A stretch of 64,000 bases of DNA from JAKAGZ01 sp035266865 (lineage in GTDB: Bacteria; Bacteroidota; Ignavibacteria; Ignavibacteriales; Ignavibacteriaceae). The stretch lies in assembly GCA_035266865.1 (NCBI GenBank), contig DATFMR010000040.1:1-64000 (forward strand), read 5' to 3'. The notes below the pieces were generated by a model. The model had not been told where the DNA came from. It made no database searches and saw nothing but the letters and a program-made list of their open reading frames with translations. The position numbers and the translations under genes were made by a program. This document shows positions 17,005 to 26,333 of the stretch, piece by piece (the first letter of the stretch is position 1; the number at the start of each line of letters is the position of its first letter).

Positions 17005-17337
17005 TTAAGTTGATTTTCTTTGACTTACTGACTTCTTTTCAGAAGTTGAAAGTAAATGGGAATAACCAAATTGATAAGTCAAAAAAGAACCCTCCTTATC
17101 AGGTTTTTGAGAAGGGGGAGCACATTTTTGAAGATTATATTCTTCTCTTAAAACACCCGGTAAGCCTTTAATAGTTTCTTCTGTAAAGAATACATTGATT
17201 GACCCATTATGAACAACTTTTGTAAAACAAGCAATTCTTTGTGAGTCTGCTTTGTGAGTATAGTTAATAATTTTTCTAATAGATTTTAGGACTTCCGCAG
17301 AATCTTGGACAGGCATATTTATTTTAAACCATTCCAT
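17005..17337 (-). CDS. Hypothetical protein in the tRNA-Arg element
   Basis: About 110 residues from the ATG at 17337 (MEWFKINMPVQD); an in-frame TTG nine bases upstream is less likely. Soluble, mixed alpha/beta composition, with a basic Ser/Lys-rich tail (STSEKKSVSQRKST). No family recognised. It lies convergent with the third recombinase remnant, repeating the layout of the other two intact genes in this element. It could also be a small chromosomal gene that survived the decay. Confidence 0.5.
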   Translation of the reverse strand: MEWFKINMPVQDSAEVLKSIRKIINYTHKADSQRIACFTKVVHNGSINVFFTEETIKGLPGVLREEYNLQKCAPPSQKPDKEGSFLTYQFGYSHLLSTSEKKSVSQRKST

Positions 17338-17503
17338 AGCTTTCAATAATAAAATAATTCAGAATGGTTAGGAAATAATAATCTATAAGAGGTTAAATAG
17401 ATAGATTAAAGCAAAAAAGAAGCCTACATTTGGCAAGGCATTTTTAAATAATCAGGAGATTATATTTTTAAAGCCAATATTTTCTTATTATTCAGAATTC
17501 AAA

Positions 17504-17695
17504 TTAGGATACTACTCTCATATTCTTTTCGGAAAAATAAATATCCATCTCTGCTATCCCAAGTCTTTCTCGTTCTTGATAAACATTGTTTTGTTGATTG
17601 GCTAGGTTGGTTTTAAAGGACTTCAACGCCCTTCGAATTCCAGCCGGGCTTTTTCGTATAAATCGTTTTTTGAGTGTTGAAATTTCTGATTTTGG
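17504..17695 (-). pseudogene. Orphan open frame without start codon
   Basis: A 63-codon open frame on the minus strand with coding-like composition (SPAGIRRALKSFKTNLANQ, then QNNVYQERERLGIAEMDIYF) ending at TAA 17504-17506. No start codon is available before an upstream stop at 17696-17698. Probably the 3' end of a truncated gene. Apart from this and the tRNA relic, I see nothing in the 17338-17862 interval. Confidence 0.35.
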
Positions 17696-17737
17696 TTAAC
17701 GTTTTACTTAACAATCATTAGAAATGCTTTGATTTCA

Positions 17738-17801
17738 GCTCACTTGAACCCTTAGTCTTTGAAACCGGAATCCACGTTCTACCCAGTTGAACTACGGGTG
17801 C
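17738..17801 (-). pseudogene. Degenerate tRNA-Arg copy
   Basis: The minus strand repeats the 5' acceptor arm (GCACCCG), the D-arm with one change, the anticodon loop TTCCGGT and part of the T-loop (GGGTTCAAGT) of the tRNA at 14742-14815. One base is lost from the anticodon stem and the 3' acceptor half is replaced by unrelated sequence, so it cannot fold as a tRNA. It marks the far edge of the decayed element. Confidence 0.8.
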
Positions 17802-17862
17802 AGATCGTTTAATCACAGGCTAAAAATAACAATTTTGGGGATAGGCTCACTTAAATTAAATC

Positions 17863-18591
17863 CTACAATTTGGAGGCTGCCTCTCTGTCAATCAATATTG
17901 TGGTAAATTGATGCATCTGCACAATTGTTGCCGGTAACATTGCTGTAATAGGACCTCTAATTGTAGCTTTAATTGCGTTTGCTTTTTTTATTCCGCTTGC
18001 TAGCAACAATAGTTTTTTAGCTTCCATTATAGTTCCAACCCCCATTGTAATAGCAAATTTAGGCGTGTCTTCAATATTATTATTGAAAAAACGTGAATTA
18101 TCTTTTATTGTTTTTTCATCAAGAGTTTTTATTCTTGTTCTTGAACCAAGAGACGAACCTGGTTCATTAAAGGCAATGTGGCCGTTAGCTCCGAGACCAA
18201 GAATCTGCAAATCAATTCCACAATGTTGTTGTATCTTTCTTTCATACCATTCACAATGATCATTAATATCATCTGCCATGCCCATAGGTATATAAACATT
18301 GCTTTTATTAACATTTATGTGGTTAAATAAATTTTTCCACATAAAATAGTGATAGCTTTGATTATGAGACGGAGGGAGTCCAACATATTCATCAAGATTA
18401 AATGTGGTCACTTTTGAAAAATCCAGGCCTTCTTCTTTATGCATCCTTATTAATTCTTTATAAAGCCCGATTGGTGTACTTCCTGTTGCAAAACCCAGCA
18501 CAGAATCAGGTTTTTTCCTGATAATTCCAGCAACTATTTTAGCACCTTCATCGCTAATTTCATCATAATTATTTTTTATAATTATAAGCAC
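17863..18591 (-). CDS. nagB: Glucosamine-6-phosphate deaminase
   Basis: 242 residues from a GTG at 18591, matching the shorter NagB length. Substrate and catalytic blocks are present: FATGSTPIGLYKEL, TFNLDEYVGL (catalytic Asp), GLGANGHIAFNEPGS (catalytic His) and a C-terminal DREAASKL. It converts glucosamine-6-P to fructose-6-P and ammonia. The frame extends to an upstream TTG, but that part lies inside the PHP gene and is unconserved. The GTG lies two bases after the PHP stop, so translation is probably coupled. Confidence 0.93.
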   Translation of the reverse strand: MLIIIKNNYDEISDEGAKIVAGIIRKKPDSVLGFATGSTPIGLYKELIRMHKEEGLDFSKVTTFNLDEYVGLPPSHNQSYHYFMWKNLFNHINVNKSNVYIPMGMADDINDHCEWYERKIQQHCGIDLQILGLGANGHIAFNEPGSSLGSRTRIKTLDEKTIKDNSRFFNNNIEDTPKFAITMGVGTIMEAKKLLLLASGIKKANAIKATIRGPITAMLPATIVQMHQFTTILIDREAASKL

Positions 18592-18593
18592 TT

Positions 18594-19640
18594 TTAGGTA
18601 ACCCTGATGTGATTTGAATAAATCCAAGCTTTTTCGTTTAAATAAACTTCAACCCGATATGAGCCTTTCTGTTCAACAATAAAATGAGCTTCATTAGATT
18701 CTATTTCGTCCATTTTCTCTCCATTCCTAATAAGCCTGACTGATGCCTTGGGAACAGGAAGTACAACTTTTAGTTTGACTTTATTTGCACTCGAAATTGT
18801 ATCGCCCATTTTATAGAATTTACCAGATGTTTCTGCACAAAACCTAAATCCTTTTGAATCACAGTGATAATCATTTGCAACAAAACAATTTCCGTAAGAA
18901 AGTGAACCATAAATTAGTTCTTTTGCTTTTAAAATATTTTTTTCTTCGTTTCCTTTATTGATTTCTTCCTCAGTTAAAACGTGAGTATGAATTGATTTGA
19001 ACAATACTTTATATGGGAAAATTTCCACTTCAAGAAATCCTAACAAATTATACTTGTGTGCATGCGCATCTACGCCTCCAATACCAACAACTTTTCTTTT
19101 CAGATTTAGCTTATCCCATATCTTCAATGTTTCTTCTGGTGGTGCAACAATGCTTCTCAATGGATGGACAAAAGCCTGATATTTATTTTCTTCAGTGAGA
19201 TTTTCCATCCATTCAGACATATGATTCCAGATTTCAATACCATTGAAATTTTCTATATCCCAATCCACCCAAGGATACGGTGGATGTTCCTTCATATGAG
19301 TGCGTTTTTCGTGGGGATGAGCTAAAAATCCTATTCCTCCCTGTTTCTTTACCCCACTTACATATTCTTTTGCAGATAATCTTGTGGAAAAAGCATCTTC
19401 AATTCCGAAAGCCAGATAGTGATTTTTGTTTTCTTTATCATTTATTTCACACCCAACCAAGAGCAATGTATTCCCGTACCACTTTTCATACCCTTCTTTC
19501 AAGGCTCTTAAGGTATTATGGTCCGTAAGAGCAATAAAATCCAGACCAACTTCATCAGCAAACTTTGCAATTTCGGGCACTTCACCGGATCCGTCAGAAA
19601 ACACTGAATGCATATGTAACGCACCAACATACTCGAACAT
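18594..19640 (-). CDS. PHP-domain metallohydrolase (CehA/McbA-like)
   Basis: 348 residues. PHP metal-binding motifs are visible in order: LHMHSVFSDGSG, ALTDHNTLRA, GCEIND, LAHPHEKR and GGVDAHAHK. The last 100 residues form a beta-rich domain. PHP/CehA-type enzymes are phosphoesterases or other hydrolases; the substrate here is unknown. Its position directly before nagB hints at amino-sugar metabolism but does not prove it. No signal peptide. Confidence 0.78.
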   Translation of the reverse strand: MFEYVGALHMHSVFSDGSGEVPEIAKFADEVGLDFIALTDHNTLRALKEGYEKWYGNTLLLVGCEINDKENKNHYLAFGIEDAFSTRLSAKEYVSGVKKQGGIGFLAHPHEKRTHMKEHPPYPWVDWDIENFNGIEIWNHMSEWMENLTEENKYQAFVHPLRSIVAPPEETLKIWDKLNLKRKVVGIGGVDAHAHKYNLLGFLEVEIFPYKVLFKSIHTHVLTEEEINKGNEEKNILKAKELIYGSLSYGNCFVANDYHCDSKGFRFCAETSGKFYKMGDTISSANKVKLKVVLPVPKASVRLIRNGEKMDEIESNEAHFIVEQKGSYRVEVYLNEKAWIYSNHIRVT

Positions 19641-19751
19641 TTTGCTTTAGTGAATTATTAAAAGATATGAAGGAAAATAAGATTAAACTATTTTAAGTAC
19701 AAACTAAATTGTGAAGGCTATTTTTGAATTGTACTAAATTTTAATCTAATT

Positions 19752-19793
19752 GAAAAATAAAAATGCAGCCCGGAAAGCAGCATACCGGGCTGC
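19752..19793 (-). terminator. Terminator after the GH65-type gene
   Basis: A perfect GCAGCCCGG (19765-19773) / CCGGGCTGC (19785-19793) hairpin is followed on the minus strand by ATTTTTATTTTT. It lies 84 bases past the stop of the 728-residue gene. Confidence 0.88.
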
Positions 19794-19876
19794 AAGGTAG
19801 TTAGAGGAGAACTATTTCAGAAATTAACAACTACCGGATTTTATTACATATCAAAAGAACCTTTCATTTATAATAT

Positions 19877-22063
19877 TTATTTTTCTATTTTTGTCAGTTG
19901 CCCATTCTGAACAATAAAATCATAAGTCTTATTCCTGAATTTAAAGTTTTGCAGTTTTAGTTTTGTAATCCCGTGAGGAAGCATTGGTTTGTAACGGGCC
20001 ATCAAACCATCGTCAGTTATTCTAAGTCCGGTATAACCAAAAATGACTTGTTGTAAAAATGAACCTGCACCTGTTAAAAAATTTACTGAATTATTTGATT
20101 GTGCTTCAGAAAGAGCATTAAAAGGCGGTTTTAAATATCCTTTTAAAGTTTTATTAATTGTTAAATTCATTAAAAAATCATTTCCTAATTCTGCCGCAAT
20201 AATTGCTAGGAAATTACTTCCCATCATTGCACCTGCACCGTTTACTTCCAGACTTTTTACAGCATGTCCTAGATCATTTCGCTTTGTGTTTTCGCTCATC
20301 TTAATTTGAAGAGGATAATCAAGCAAATTTACTACACTTGACCAAAACCTGGAAGCACCTTCACCGGCACCTGCATTTTCGTAAAGTGGATGAAATTCTT
20401 TTTCAGCATTAAAAGGAATAAACATTTTTTTATTTATTTTTTCCCACTCCGGATCTTCAGTCAGACTGAGTAGTTTTGAAACTTTTATTGCTAATTCCAA
20501 ATTAATTTTTGCAACTGCATTAGTATAAGTCTCATTATTTACATCTTTATCCGATTCGGCTACAGAAATCAGTTTATGAATTTCGTATCTGTCTTTTTCT
20601 TTATTATAAACAACTCTTGAAACCCAAAAATCTGCAGTTTGTCTTATTATATCTGCTCCATAATTACGCAAATAGGCTGTGTCATTTGTTGCCAAAAAAT
20701 ATTGCCATTGAGCAAATGCAACATCACCTACAATATGATTTTCTTTAATAGCATTTTGATATGCAAAATACGGAGTTGCCTCTTTCCCAATTTCATCAGA
20801 TTCCCAGGGATACATAGCTCCTTTGTATCCATTAATTTTCGCGTTTTCAATTGCGCCGGGTAGAGTATTATATCTAAACTTAATAATTGATTTGGCAATT
20901 TGAGGGTGCATTAATAAAAGCGGAGGAATCATATAAATATCTGAATCCCAGAATATATGTCCAAAATATCCAGAAGTAGATAATCCCATTGGGGGCATCC
21001 CAAAATCCGTATTTTTATCTATACTACAAAGCAAGTAAAACATCATAGAATGGATTATTCTTTGCAGCTCATTATTACCTTCGACAATGATATCTGTATT
21101 CCATAATTTATTCCATTCTGCTTTATGGTCTAAAAAGAGTTTTTCAAAACCAGATTTTCTTGATTTGTTAAGAATTTTAATGGCCTTATTTACCAGACCA
21201 TCTTCGAATTCAAATTCCGGAGCTACAGATACAATTTTGTAAAATACATACTTTTTCCCTGCAAGGGATTTGATATTAAATTCTGCATAAGCAGCATTAG
21301 ACTGGTTAAAGACTGATATCTCAGGATTAAGCTCTTTATTGCCGTAAAAAATTTCAGAGGCAATTCCTGCTTTTGTATTTCTGCCAGATGATTCTGTAAG
21401 CGCCCATAAATTTGCTCCATAATTTGTTTTTTCGGCACCGATTTTTGTAATTTTTGTAAAGCCAGGATACCAAAAGTACGGCCATTCATTGGGATTAGGA
21501 AAATTAATTTTATCCAGCTTTGCGAGGTCAATTCTTTCCGGTTTTTCTCTCTCTTTAAGAGAAAAATTCAATTTTACTTCCCCGGTAAAATCAGGTTTGA
21601 ATTCATATTTAATTACCGCAAGATTTTTATTGCTACGCGAGATAAAGCAAACTATATCAATATCTGTTTGTCTATTAGGAGAATCATTCCAGGTATAACT
21701 TGTGTGTAAAAGGCCATTCAGCATATCCAGTTCCTGGCTGTAATTTGATATTTCACCGGAATTTATATCCAAGTCATTCAGCCATTTATTCCCATCGAAA
21801 TAATTTATTTCATTCCACTCAGGAAGAGCTGCGATTCTTGGAATATCATTTTTCCCCTCATCATAAAATTTAACCAGATAAGATTCAGTTGATTTAGTAC
21901 CTAACTGAGAAGACGAAATACTAAAATGCCCGTTACCTATATAACATGGATAATAGACCTGAGTTTTTCCGGTTGTTAATATAAATCCAGAATCCTGCGG
22001 AAAAATTGAATTTGCTGAAACAACAAAAAAAATAAAGGAAAGTAATTTTATAAATTTATTCAT
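19877..22063 (-). CDS. Secreted glycoside hydrolase, GH65-like
   Basis: 728 residues with a signal peptide (cleaved near SIFPQ). The N-terminal half is beta-rich; the (alpha/alpha)6 catalytic region begins near residue 325 and shows GH65 features: FGHIFWDSDIYMIPPLLLMH, then YKGAMYPWESDEIGKE, whose glutamate is the likely general acid. GH65 includes acid trehalases, kojibiose/maltose/trehalose phosphorylases and glucosyl-galactosyl-hydroxylysine glucosidases. Periplasmic location favours a hydrolase. Proximity to a TonB receptor and a trehalase locus suggests an alpha-glucosidic disaccharide substrate (inference). Confidence 0.75.
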   Translation of the reverse strand: MNKFIKLLSFIFFVVSANSIFPQDSGFILTTGKTQVYYPCYIGNGHFSISSSQLGTKSTESYLVKFYDEGKNDIPRIAALPEWNEINYFDGNKWLNDLDINSGEISNYSQELDMLNGLLHTSYTWNDSPNRQTDIDIVCFISRSNKNLAVIKYEFKPDFTGEVKLNFSLKEREKPERIDLAKLDKINFPNPNEWPYFWYPGFTKITKIGAEKTNYGANLWALTESSGRNTKAGIASEIFYGNKELNPEISVFNQSNAAYAEFNIKSLAGKKYVFYKIVSVAPEFEFEDGLVNKAIKILNKSRKSGFEKLFLDHKAEWNKLWNTDIIVEGNNELQRIIHSMMFYLLCSIDKNTDFGMPPMGLSTSGYFGHIFWDSDIYMIPPLLLMHPQIAKSIIKFRYNTLPGAIENAKINGYKGAMYPWESDEIGKEATPYFAYQNAIKENHIVGDVAFAQWQYFLATNDTAYLRNYGADIIRQTADFWVSRVVYNKEKDRYEIHKLISVAESDKDVNNETYTNAVAKINLELAIKVSKLLSLTEDPEWEKINKKMFIPFNAEKEFHPLYENAGAGEGASRFWSSVVNLLDYPLQIKMSENTKRNDLGHAVKSLEVNGAGAMMGSNFLAIIAAELGNDFLMNLTINKTLKGYLKPPFNALSEAQSNNSVNFLTGAGSFLQQVIFGYTGLRITDDGLMARYKPMLPHGITKLKLQNFKFRNKTYDFIVQNGQLTKIEK

Positions 22064-22141
22064 ATTGTAAAATTACAAAGAAGAAAAATAATATTATGCT
22101 TAATACTGAATTATGAATCGACGGGAATTAGGTAAAGTAAT

Positions 22142-22188
22142 ATGCAGCACAGGTTTAAGCATTTTTTCAAATACTACCTGTACTGCAT
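22142..22188 (-). terminator. Long hairpin downstream of the TonB receptor
   Basis: ATGCAGCACAGGT (22142-22154) pairs with ACCTGTACTGCAT (22176-22188) with one mismatch. It lies 23 bases after the TonB receptor stop. The following minus-strand sequence is T-poor, so it may act as a processing or stabilising hairpin instead of a strong terminator. Confidence 0.5.
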
Positions 22189-22210
22189 AATTAATAATCT
22201 TAACTAACTC

Positions 22211-24721
22211 TTAGAAATCAACTCCAACGGAGAACCTAAATGAACGCCCTAATAATGGCCTGCCATTTTTTGCTATAGGATCACGAGGATCCCCTTCTGT
22301 TAATCCCTGTGAATCTGATAGGTTATCACCTAATGCGCTGAATGTTATACCACTGGATGTAACTACACTTACACCAAGGTCTAATTTAGTATATGAATCC
22401 AGTTTGTACGAATTTGATCTGTCATTCCAGCGGGATCCGGCATATCTGAATGCACCAAACAGAACGGCTGTAAGATCATTTGTTACCCGGAAATTATAAC
22501 TGGGAGCAATCCTGAATTGTACATCCGGTTGACGCCATATTTTATTGTCAATTACTGTTGGATCTGATGAATCAGTAATTTTACCGCTTTGAATTGTTCC
22601 GGTAACATTGATTCTTAAGCCATCAACGCTTACAGCACCATCAATCTCTGTTCCAAAAGTTCTGGTTTTTAATAATGCAGCGGCAAAAGTTGAACCAACA
22701 CCGCCATCAAACAATTCCACAGTATTCATGAAACCTGTCAGGAATAAGCTGAAAACATCCTGTTGATATTTTATTCCTAAAGAATACTGGTTAAACAGAC
22801 TAGTTTCAAGAGTACCGTCTTGTAAAGTACCACTCTTTAATTTATAATTGCTTCCTTCTCTGATATTATCAAACTGAGGGAACAATATTCCTTTTGAACC
22901 TCTGGCAAAAACTCCAAAATTATCATTTACCTGATAATTTAAAGCAGCAGTTCCAGCCCAATCCTTACCATCGAGTGAAGCAGTCATATCAATCATTCCA
23001 TCAGGAAGTGCACCGGCATCTAAGGTAAAATTAAGATTTATAAAATGATACCTGGCACCTATATCGAGTCTGAATTTATCAGTAATCTGCCAGGAATCAC
23101 CTGCATAAACAGCAAATACCCTTGCATCACCTGTTTCATTAAGTCCATAATTCCAACTTGGCCATACACTATCCGCGGGGACACCCGCTATAATATCGCC
23201 ATTTGCGACATCATTTATTGGTATATGATTTCCAATAGTCCAAAAATCGTTTGTGGTCCAAAAGGCCTGATACGCACCAACTGTAAGTTTATGTTGATCA
23301 ACTTCTTTTGTTAAACTTATGTCATTTGTAAAGGATTCTATCTGCTTTTGAACAACCCAGCTTCCATAACTCTGAACGTAACCGGAAGTGAGTGTTTTTC
23401 CACCAACTGTCATAATTGGAGAGCCCATTTTATTAGCTAATGCTGCAACACTCATTGGATTTCCATTTGGGACAAACCCATAAGTATCAGCATTTCCTTT
23501 TGTATAAGATGCATTATCCCGAACAGTCCAACCATTCCCTAAATCATAGTCAAAATTCAATCCGCTGACTGTACCTTTCCAGCCACGCCCTTTTGAAAAA
23601 TCAAATGTAGCACTATCACCCTGAGTGTTAATACCCAATGTACGATAGCGTGTTGCATTTCCCAGAGGAGAAAAAGTTCCAAGATCATTGCCTATTCCTA
23701 ATGCCATAGGGAGTATCCACTGACCATGGTCGTCAGTATATCTTGAAAATATATTAGCAGATCCTTTATCAAATTTTTTAGTAAGCTGAATAGTAAATTG
23801 TTGACCGCCCTCTGCATTAAATTGTGTGTTTCTTACTCCGGGAGAAGTTCTGAAATATCCACCAACCATGTAATAGAATTTATTTCCAATCGGACCACTT
23901 AACACACCATCTACTCTCTGTGTACTGTAATCTGATGTTGTATATTTGACTCTTCCTTTTGTTACGTCTGTTCCTTTAATCAAATTAAAGTTGGTAGTTA
24001 AACCAGCTTCACCATTTGAAAATACAGATGCAGGTCCGCCTCTTACTGCTTCAGTAGATGCAATAGTTTGATCGACCCTGAAGAGTGTGCTCTGCTCTAA
24101 AAACGAAAGAGTTTCAACACCATAAATTGGCGCTCCATTTATAGAAAAAGTAACAAAAGGAGCATCTCCACCCGATGGTAATCCTCTTACCATTATATTT
24201 GCACCGGCAACTCCACCCGTGCTTTCGGACCATACACCCGGCACAACATCTAATACAGCAGCTGTGCTTGGAGGTTGAAGCTGTTCTAACTCACGGGGAG
24301 ATATTGTAGTAATAGCAAAACTAGCATCTTTCTTTGCTATTCCACTACCACCGGCAGTACCAGAAATAACCACACCTTCCATCTGTAAAACATCCTGGGA
24401 AAGAGTAACATCCTGGGTTGTGGTTACGCCTGATGTTACTGTCACATTGTAATTGGCTTTTTTATAACCCAAAACAGATACACGGAGCGTGTAATCTCCT
24501 TCAGGGACATTTGATACTGAATAGTCACCGTTATTATCAGATGCTGCTCCCATAGTTGTACCAATCAAAAATACATTTGCATAAGGTATCGCATTCCCTT
24601 GTGCATCTGTTACTTTTCCCTTGATAGTTCCCTGCGCTAACAGAGTAAATGAGGGTATCAACACCAGGAGGGTAAGAGACCATAACAATACCCTAAGTTT
24701 TGAGTAATTTAATTTTAGCAT
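22211..24721 (-). CDS. TonB-dependent outer-membrane receptor with carboxypeptidase-regulatory-like domain
   Basis: 836 residues. Signal peptide (ends near TLLAQ), a CarboxypepD_reg-like beta domain (about 31-115, GTIKGKVTDAQGNAIPYANV), plug domain (about 125-240, ending MVRGLPSGG...EAVRGG) and a 22-strand barrel that ends in phenylalanine (RFSVGVDF). This matches SusC-like/CirA-like transporters of the Bacteroidetes group. No SusD-type lipoprotein is adjacent. AGGAGAAT precedes the ATG. It is divergent from the sugar-sensor operon and upstream of the GH65-type gene, suggesting oligosaccharide uptake. Confidence 0.88.
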   Translation of the reverse strand: MLKLNYSKLRVLLWSLTLLVLIPSFTLLAQGTIKGKVTDAQGNAIPYANVFLIGTTMGAASDNNGDYSVSNVPEGDYTLRVSVLGYKKANYNVTVTSGVTTTQDVTLSQDVLQMEGVVISGTAGGSGIAKKDASFAITTISPRELEQLQPPSTAAVLDVVPGVWSESTGGVAGANIMVRGLPSGGDAPFVTFSINGAPIYGVETLSFLEQSTLFRVDQTIASTEAVRGGPASVFSNGEAGLTTNFNLIKGTDVTKGRVKYTTSDYSTQRVDGVLSGPIGNKFYYMVGGYFRTSPGVRNTQFNAEGGQQFTIQLTKKFDKGSANIFSRYTDDHGQWILPMALGIGNDLGTFSPLGNATRYRTLGINTQGDSATFDFSKGRGWKGTVSGLNFDYDLGNGWTVRDNASYTKGNADTYGFVPNGNPMSVAALANKMGSPIMTVGGKTLTSGYVQSYGSWVVQKQIESFTNDISLTKEVDQHKLTVGAYQAFWTTNDFWTIGNHIPINDVANGDIIAGVPADSVWPSWNYGLNETGDARVFAVYAGDSWQITDKFRLDIGARYHFINLNFTLDAGALPDGMIDMTASLDGKDWAGTAALNYQVNDNFGVFARGSKGILFPQFDNIREGSNYKLKSGTLQDGTLETSLFNQYSLGIKYQQDVFSLFLTGFMNTVELFDGGVGSTFAAALLKTRTFGTEIDGAVSVDGLRINVTGTIQSGKITDSSDPTVIDNKIWRQPDVQFRIAPSYNFRVTNDLTAVLFGAFRYAGSRWNDRSNSYKLDSYTKLDLGVSVVTSSGITFSALGDNLSDSQGLTEGDPRDPIAKNGRPLLGRSFRFSVGVDF

Positions 24722-24918
24722 ACTATTCTCCTTTTTTAGTGGTTTTATTTAAAGGAATTAAGAATAAATTATCTTCTGAGCAAAACAGTCAGCAAAAAAA
24801 ATGGAATAATAGTTATAACATATTTTTAAATTGTTCAAATATCAGACCATTGCCAGATATTTAGTATTTATATAAATATCCGTTAAATTTGCTCGATTTA
24901 ATGTTATATCATTATATA

Positions 24919-24940
24919 AATAATAATATTTATTATTATT
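24919..24940. promoter_or_regulatory. Perfect inverted repeat in divergent intergenic region
   Basis: Arms AATAATAATA and TATTATTATT with a TT centre, in the 268-base gap between the divergent TonB receptor and binding-protein genes. It could be an operator, but the region is very AT-rich and such repeats arise easily. No convincing sigma-54 element was found toward the receptor. Confidence 0.3.
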
Positions 24941-24989
24941 TTAATAATCAGAACAAAATCATTAAAATCCATTAAAATTAATTTCGATT

Positions 24990-26327
24990 ATGTTATTGAA
25001 CCTTCGAATTAAAAGAATATTTGATTTTTCCAATTTCCCGCTATGGACAGTTTTGCTTGCTATTGCTGTACTTGCAGTTTATTTCTACATAAATGAGCAT
25101 TCAAGATTTGAAACTGACCCAGGACCTGAAAGGATTTATTTTGCTGCAGATATTTCCTATGCCCATCAGCAAGTTATAGATGAATTTAACAGGGAACATA
25201 GTGGAAAAATTGAAGTTGTGCCAATAGACTTACCATTTAAAAAATTCAGCACAAATGAACGTAAAGAATTACTGGCCAGAACACTTAGAAGCAACAGTGA
25301 CAGAATCGATATTTTCGCAGTAGACCAAATATGGGTTCCCAGATTTGCCAAGTGGTCTGCACCAATAACCAATCTTTTACCTGACTTTGACAAAACGAAA
25401 TATCTAGCCAGTGCTTTGGCTTCCTGTTATTATGACGGTAATCTACTTGCTGTTCCAATTAATATTGATGTCAATATGATGTATTACAGGCGTGATCTAC
25501 TTGAAAGACTTAAAAATTTTGATTCATTAAAAGTAAAGTTGGATGATTCTATCACCTGGGATGAATTTTTAAGATTATCAAAAAAAAATCCTGTCCAAAA
25601 AATTCCTTTTTATATTTTTCCGGCAGATGATTATGAAGGATTAGTCGTCAGTTTAATGGATCTTATACTTTCGCAGGAAAGAAATTATTTTCAAAAGTAC
25701 GGCTTCAATTTTAACACTCCGATTGCTCATAAAGCGCTAGAGTTACTTGTTGATTTAGTAAACAAGTATAAAATTACTCCAGCCTCAGTTGTAAATTTTA
25801 ATGAAGCTTCCAGTTATAAATATTACATTGAAAATGATGGAATATTTCTTTGGGGATGGCCCAGTTACGAAAAAGACAAAAAGAATCTATACAAGTCAAC
25901 CTTGAAGGATAGTTTACTTAAAAAAACAACATTGCCACATTTTGCTGGTCACCCTCCAACCACCGTTTTAGGAGGATGGAATATTATGGTTTCAAAATAT
26001 TCAAAAAAGAAAAATGAAATTGCTGAATTCCTGAGCTTTATTATAAGTAAAAGAGCCCAGGAAATGCTTTATGTAAATGGGGCATATCTACCAATTCAGA
26101 ATATATTTTATTCTGATTCAATATATCTAAAAAAATATCCTGACCTCATATTTAAAAAGAAGCTTTTGGATACAGGAGTACATCGTCCTTTTCTGAAAGA
26201 TTATACCCGAATCTCGGATATTATTTCCTATTATGCAAACAAAGCGATTAAAAATGAAATCTCAGTTAATCATGCACTTATTGAAGCCACCAGGATAATA
26301 AACTCAAATAAGATATTAATTAAATAA
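24990..26327 (+). CDS. Membrane-anchored extracellular solute-binding protein (sugar-type, family 1)
   Basis: 445 residues. An uncleaved-looking N-terminal helix (about 17-35, LWTVLLAIAVLAVYFYI) is followed by a type II periplasmic-binding fold of the carbohydrate family: DIFAVDQIWVPRFAKW, LLAVPINIDVNMMYYRRDLL and GGWNIMVSKYSKKKNE. No permease or ATPase genes accompany it. It is directly followed, six bases on, by a histidine kinase, so I infer it is a sensory rather than transport receptor. Confidence 0.78.
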   Translation: MLLNLRIKRIFDFSNFPLWTVLLAIAVLAVYFYINEHSRFETDPGPERIYFAADISYAHQQVIDEFNREHSGKIEVVPIDLPFKKFSTNERKELLARTLRSNSDRIDIFAVDQIWVPRFAKWSAPITNLLPDFDKTKYLASALASCYYDGNLLAVPINIDVNMMYYRRDLLERLKNFDSLKVKLDDSITWDEFLRLSKKNPVQKIPFYIFPADDYEGLVVSLMDLILSQERNYFQKYGFNFNTPIAHKALELLVDLVNKYKITPASVVNFNEASSYKYYIENDGIFLWGWPSYEKDKKNLYKSTLKDSLLKKTTLPHFAGHPPTTVLGGWNIMVSKYSKKKNEIAEFLSFIISKRAQEMLYVNGAYLPIQNIFYSDSIYLKKYPDLIFKKKLLDTGVHRPFLKDYTRISDIISYYANKAIKNEISVNHALIEATRIINSNKILIK

Positions 26328-26333
26328 TCCAAT

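Larger units (their letters stand above)
14816..17801. mobile_element. Decayed integrative element between tRNA-Arg and a degenerate tRNA-Arg copy
   Basis: About 3 kb between an intact tRNA-Arg and its degenerate copy. It contains a broken tyrosine recombinase next to the tRNA, two further recombinase C-terminal scraps, two orphan 3' gene fragments and three short intact genes. Coding density is much lower than in the rest of the window. This is the expected footprint of an integrative element that used tRNA-Arg as attachment site and then decayed. Exact ends cannot be fixed from one genome. Confidence 0.7.

Noticed and set aside
18592..18627. Longer nagB start at a TTG 36 bases upstream
   Set aside because: The extension lies within the PHP gene and is not conserved; the GTG at 18591 gives the normal NagB N-terminus.
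24785..24815. Possible sigma-54 promoter toward the TonB receptor (TTGCT box on the minus strand)
   Set aside because: The -12 box is good but no GG lies at the required spacing upstream.
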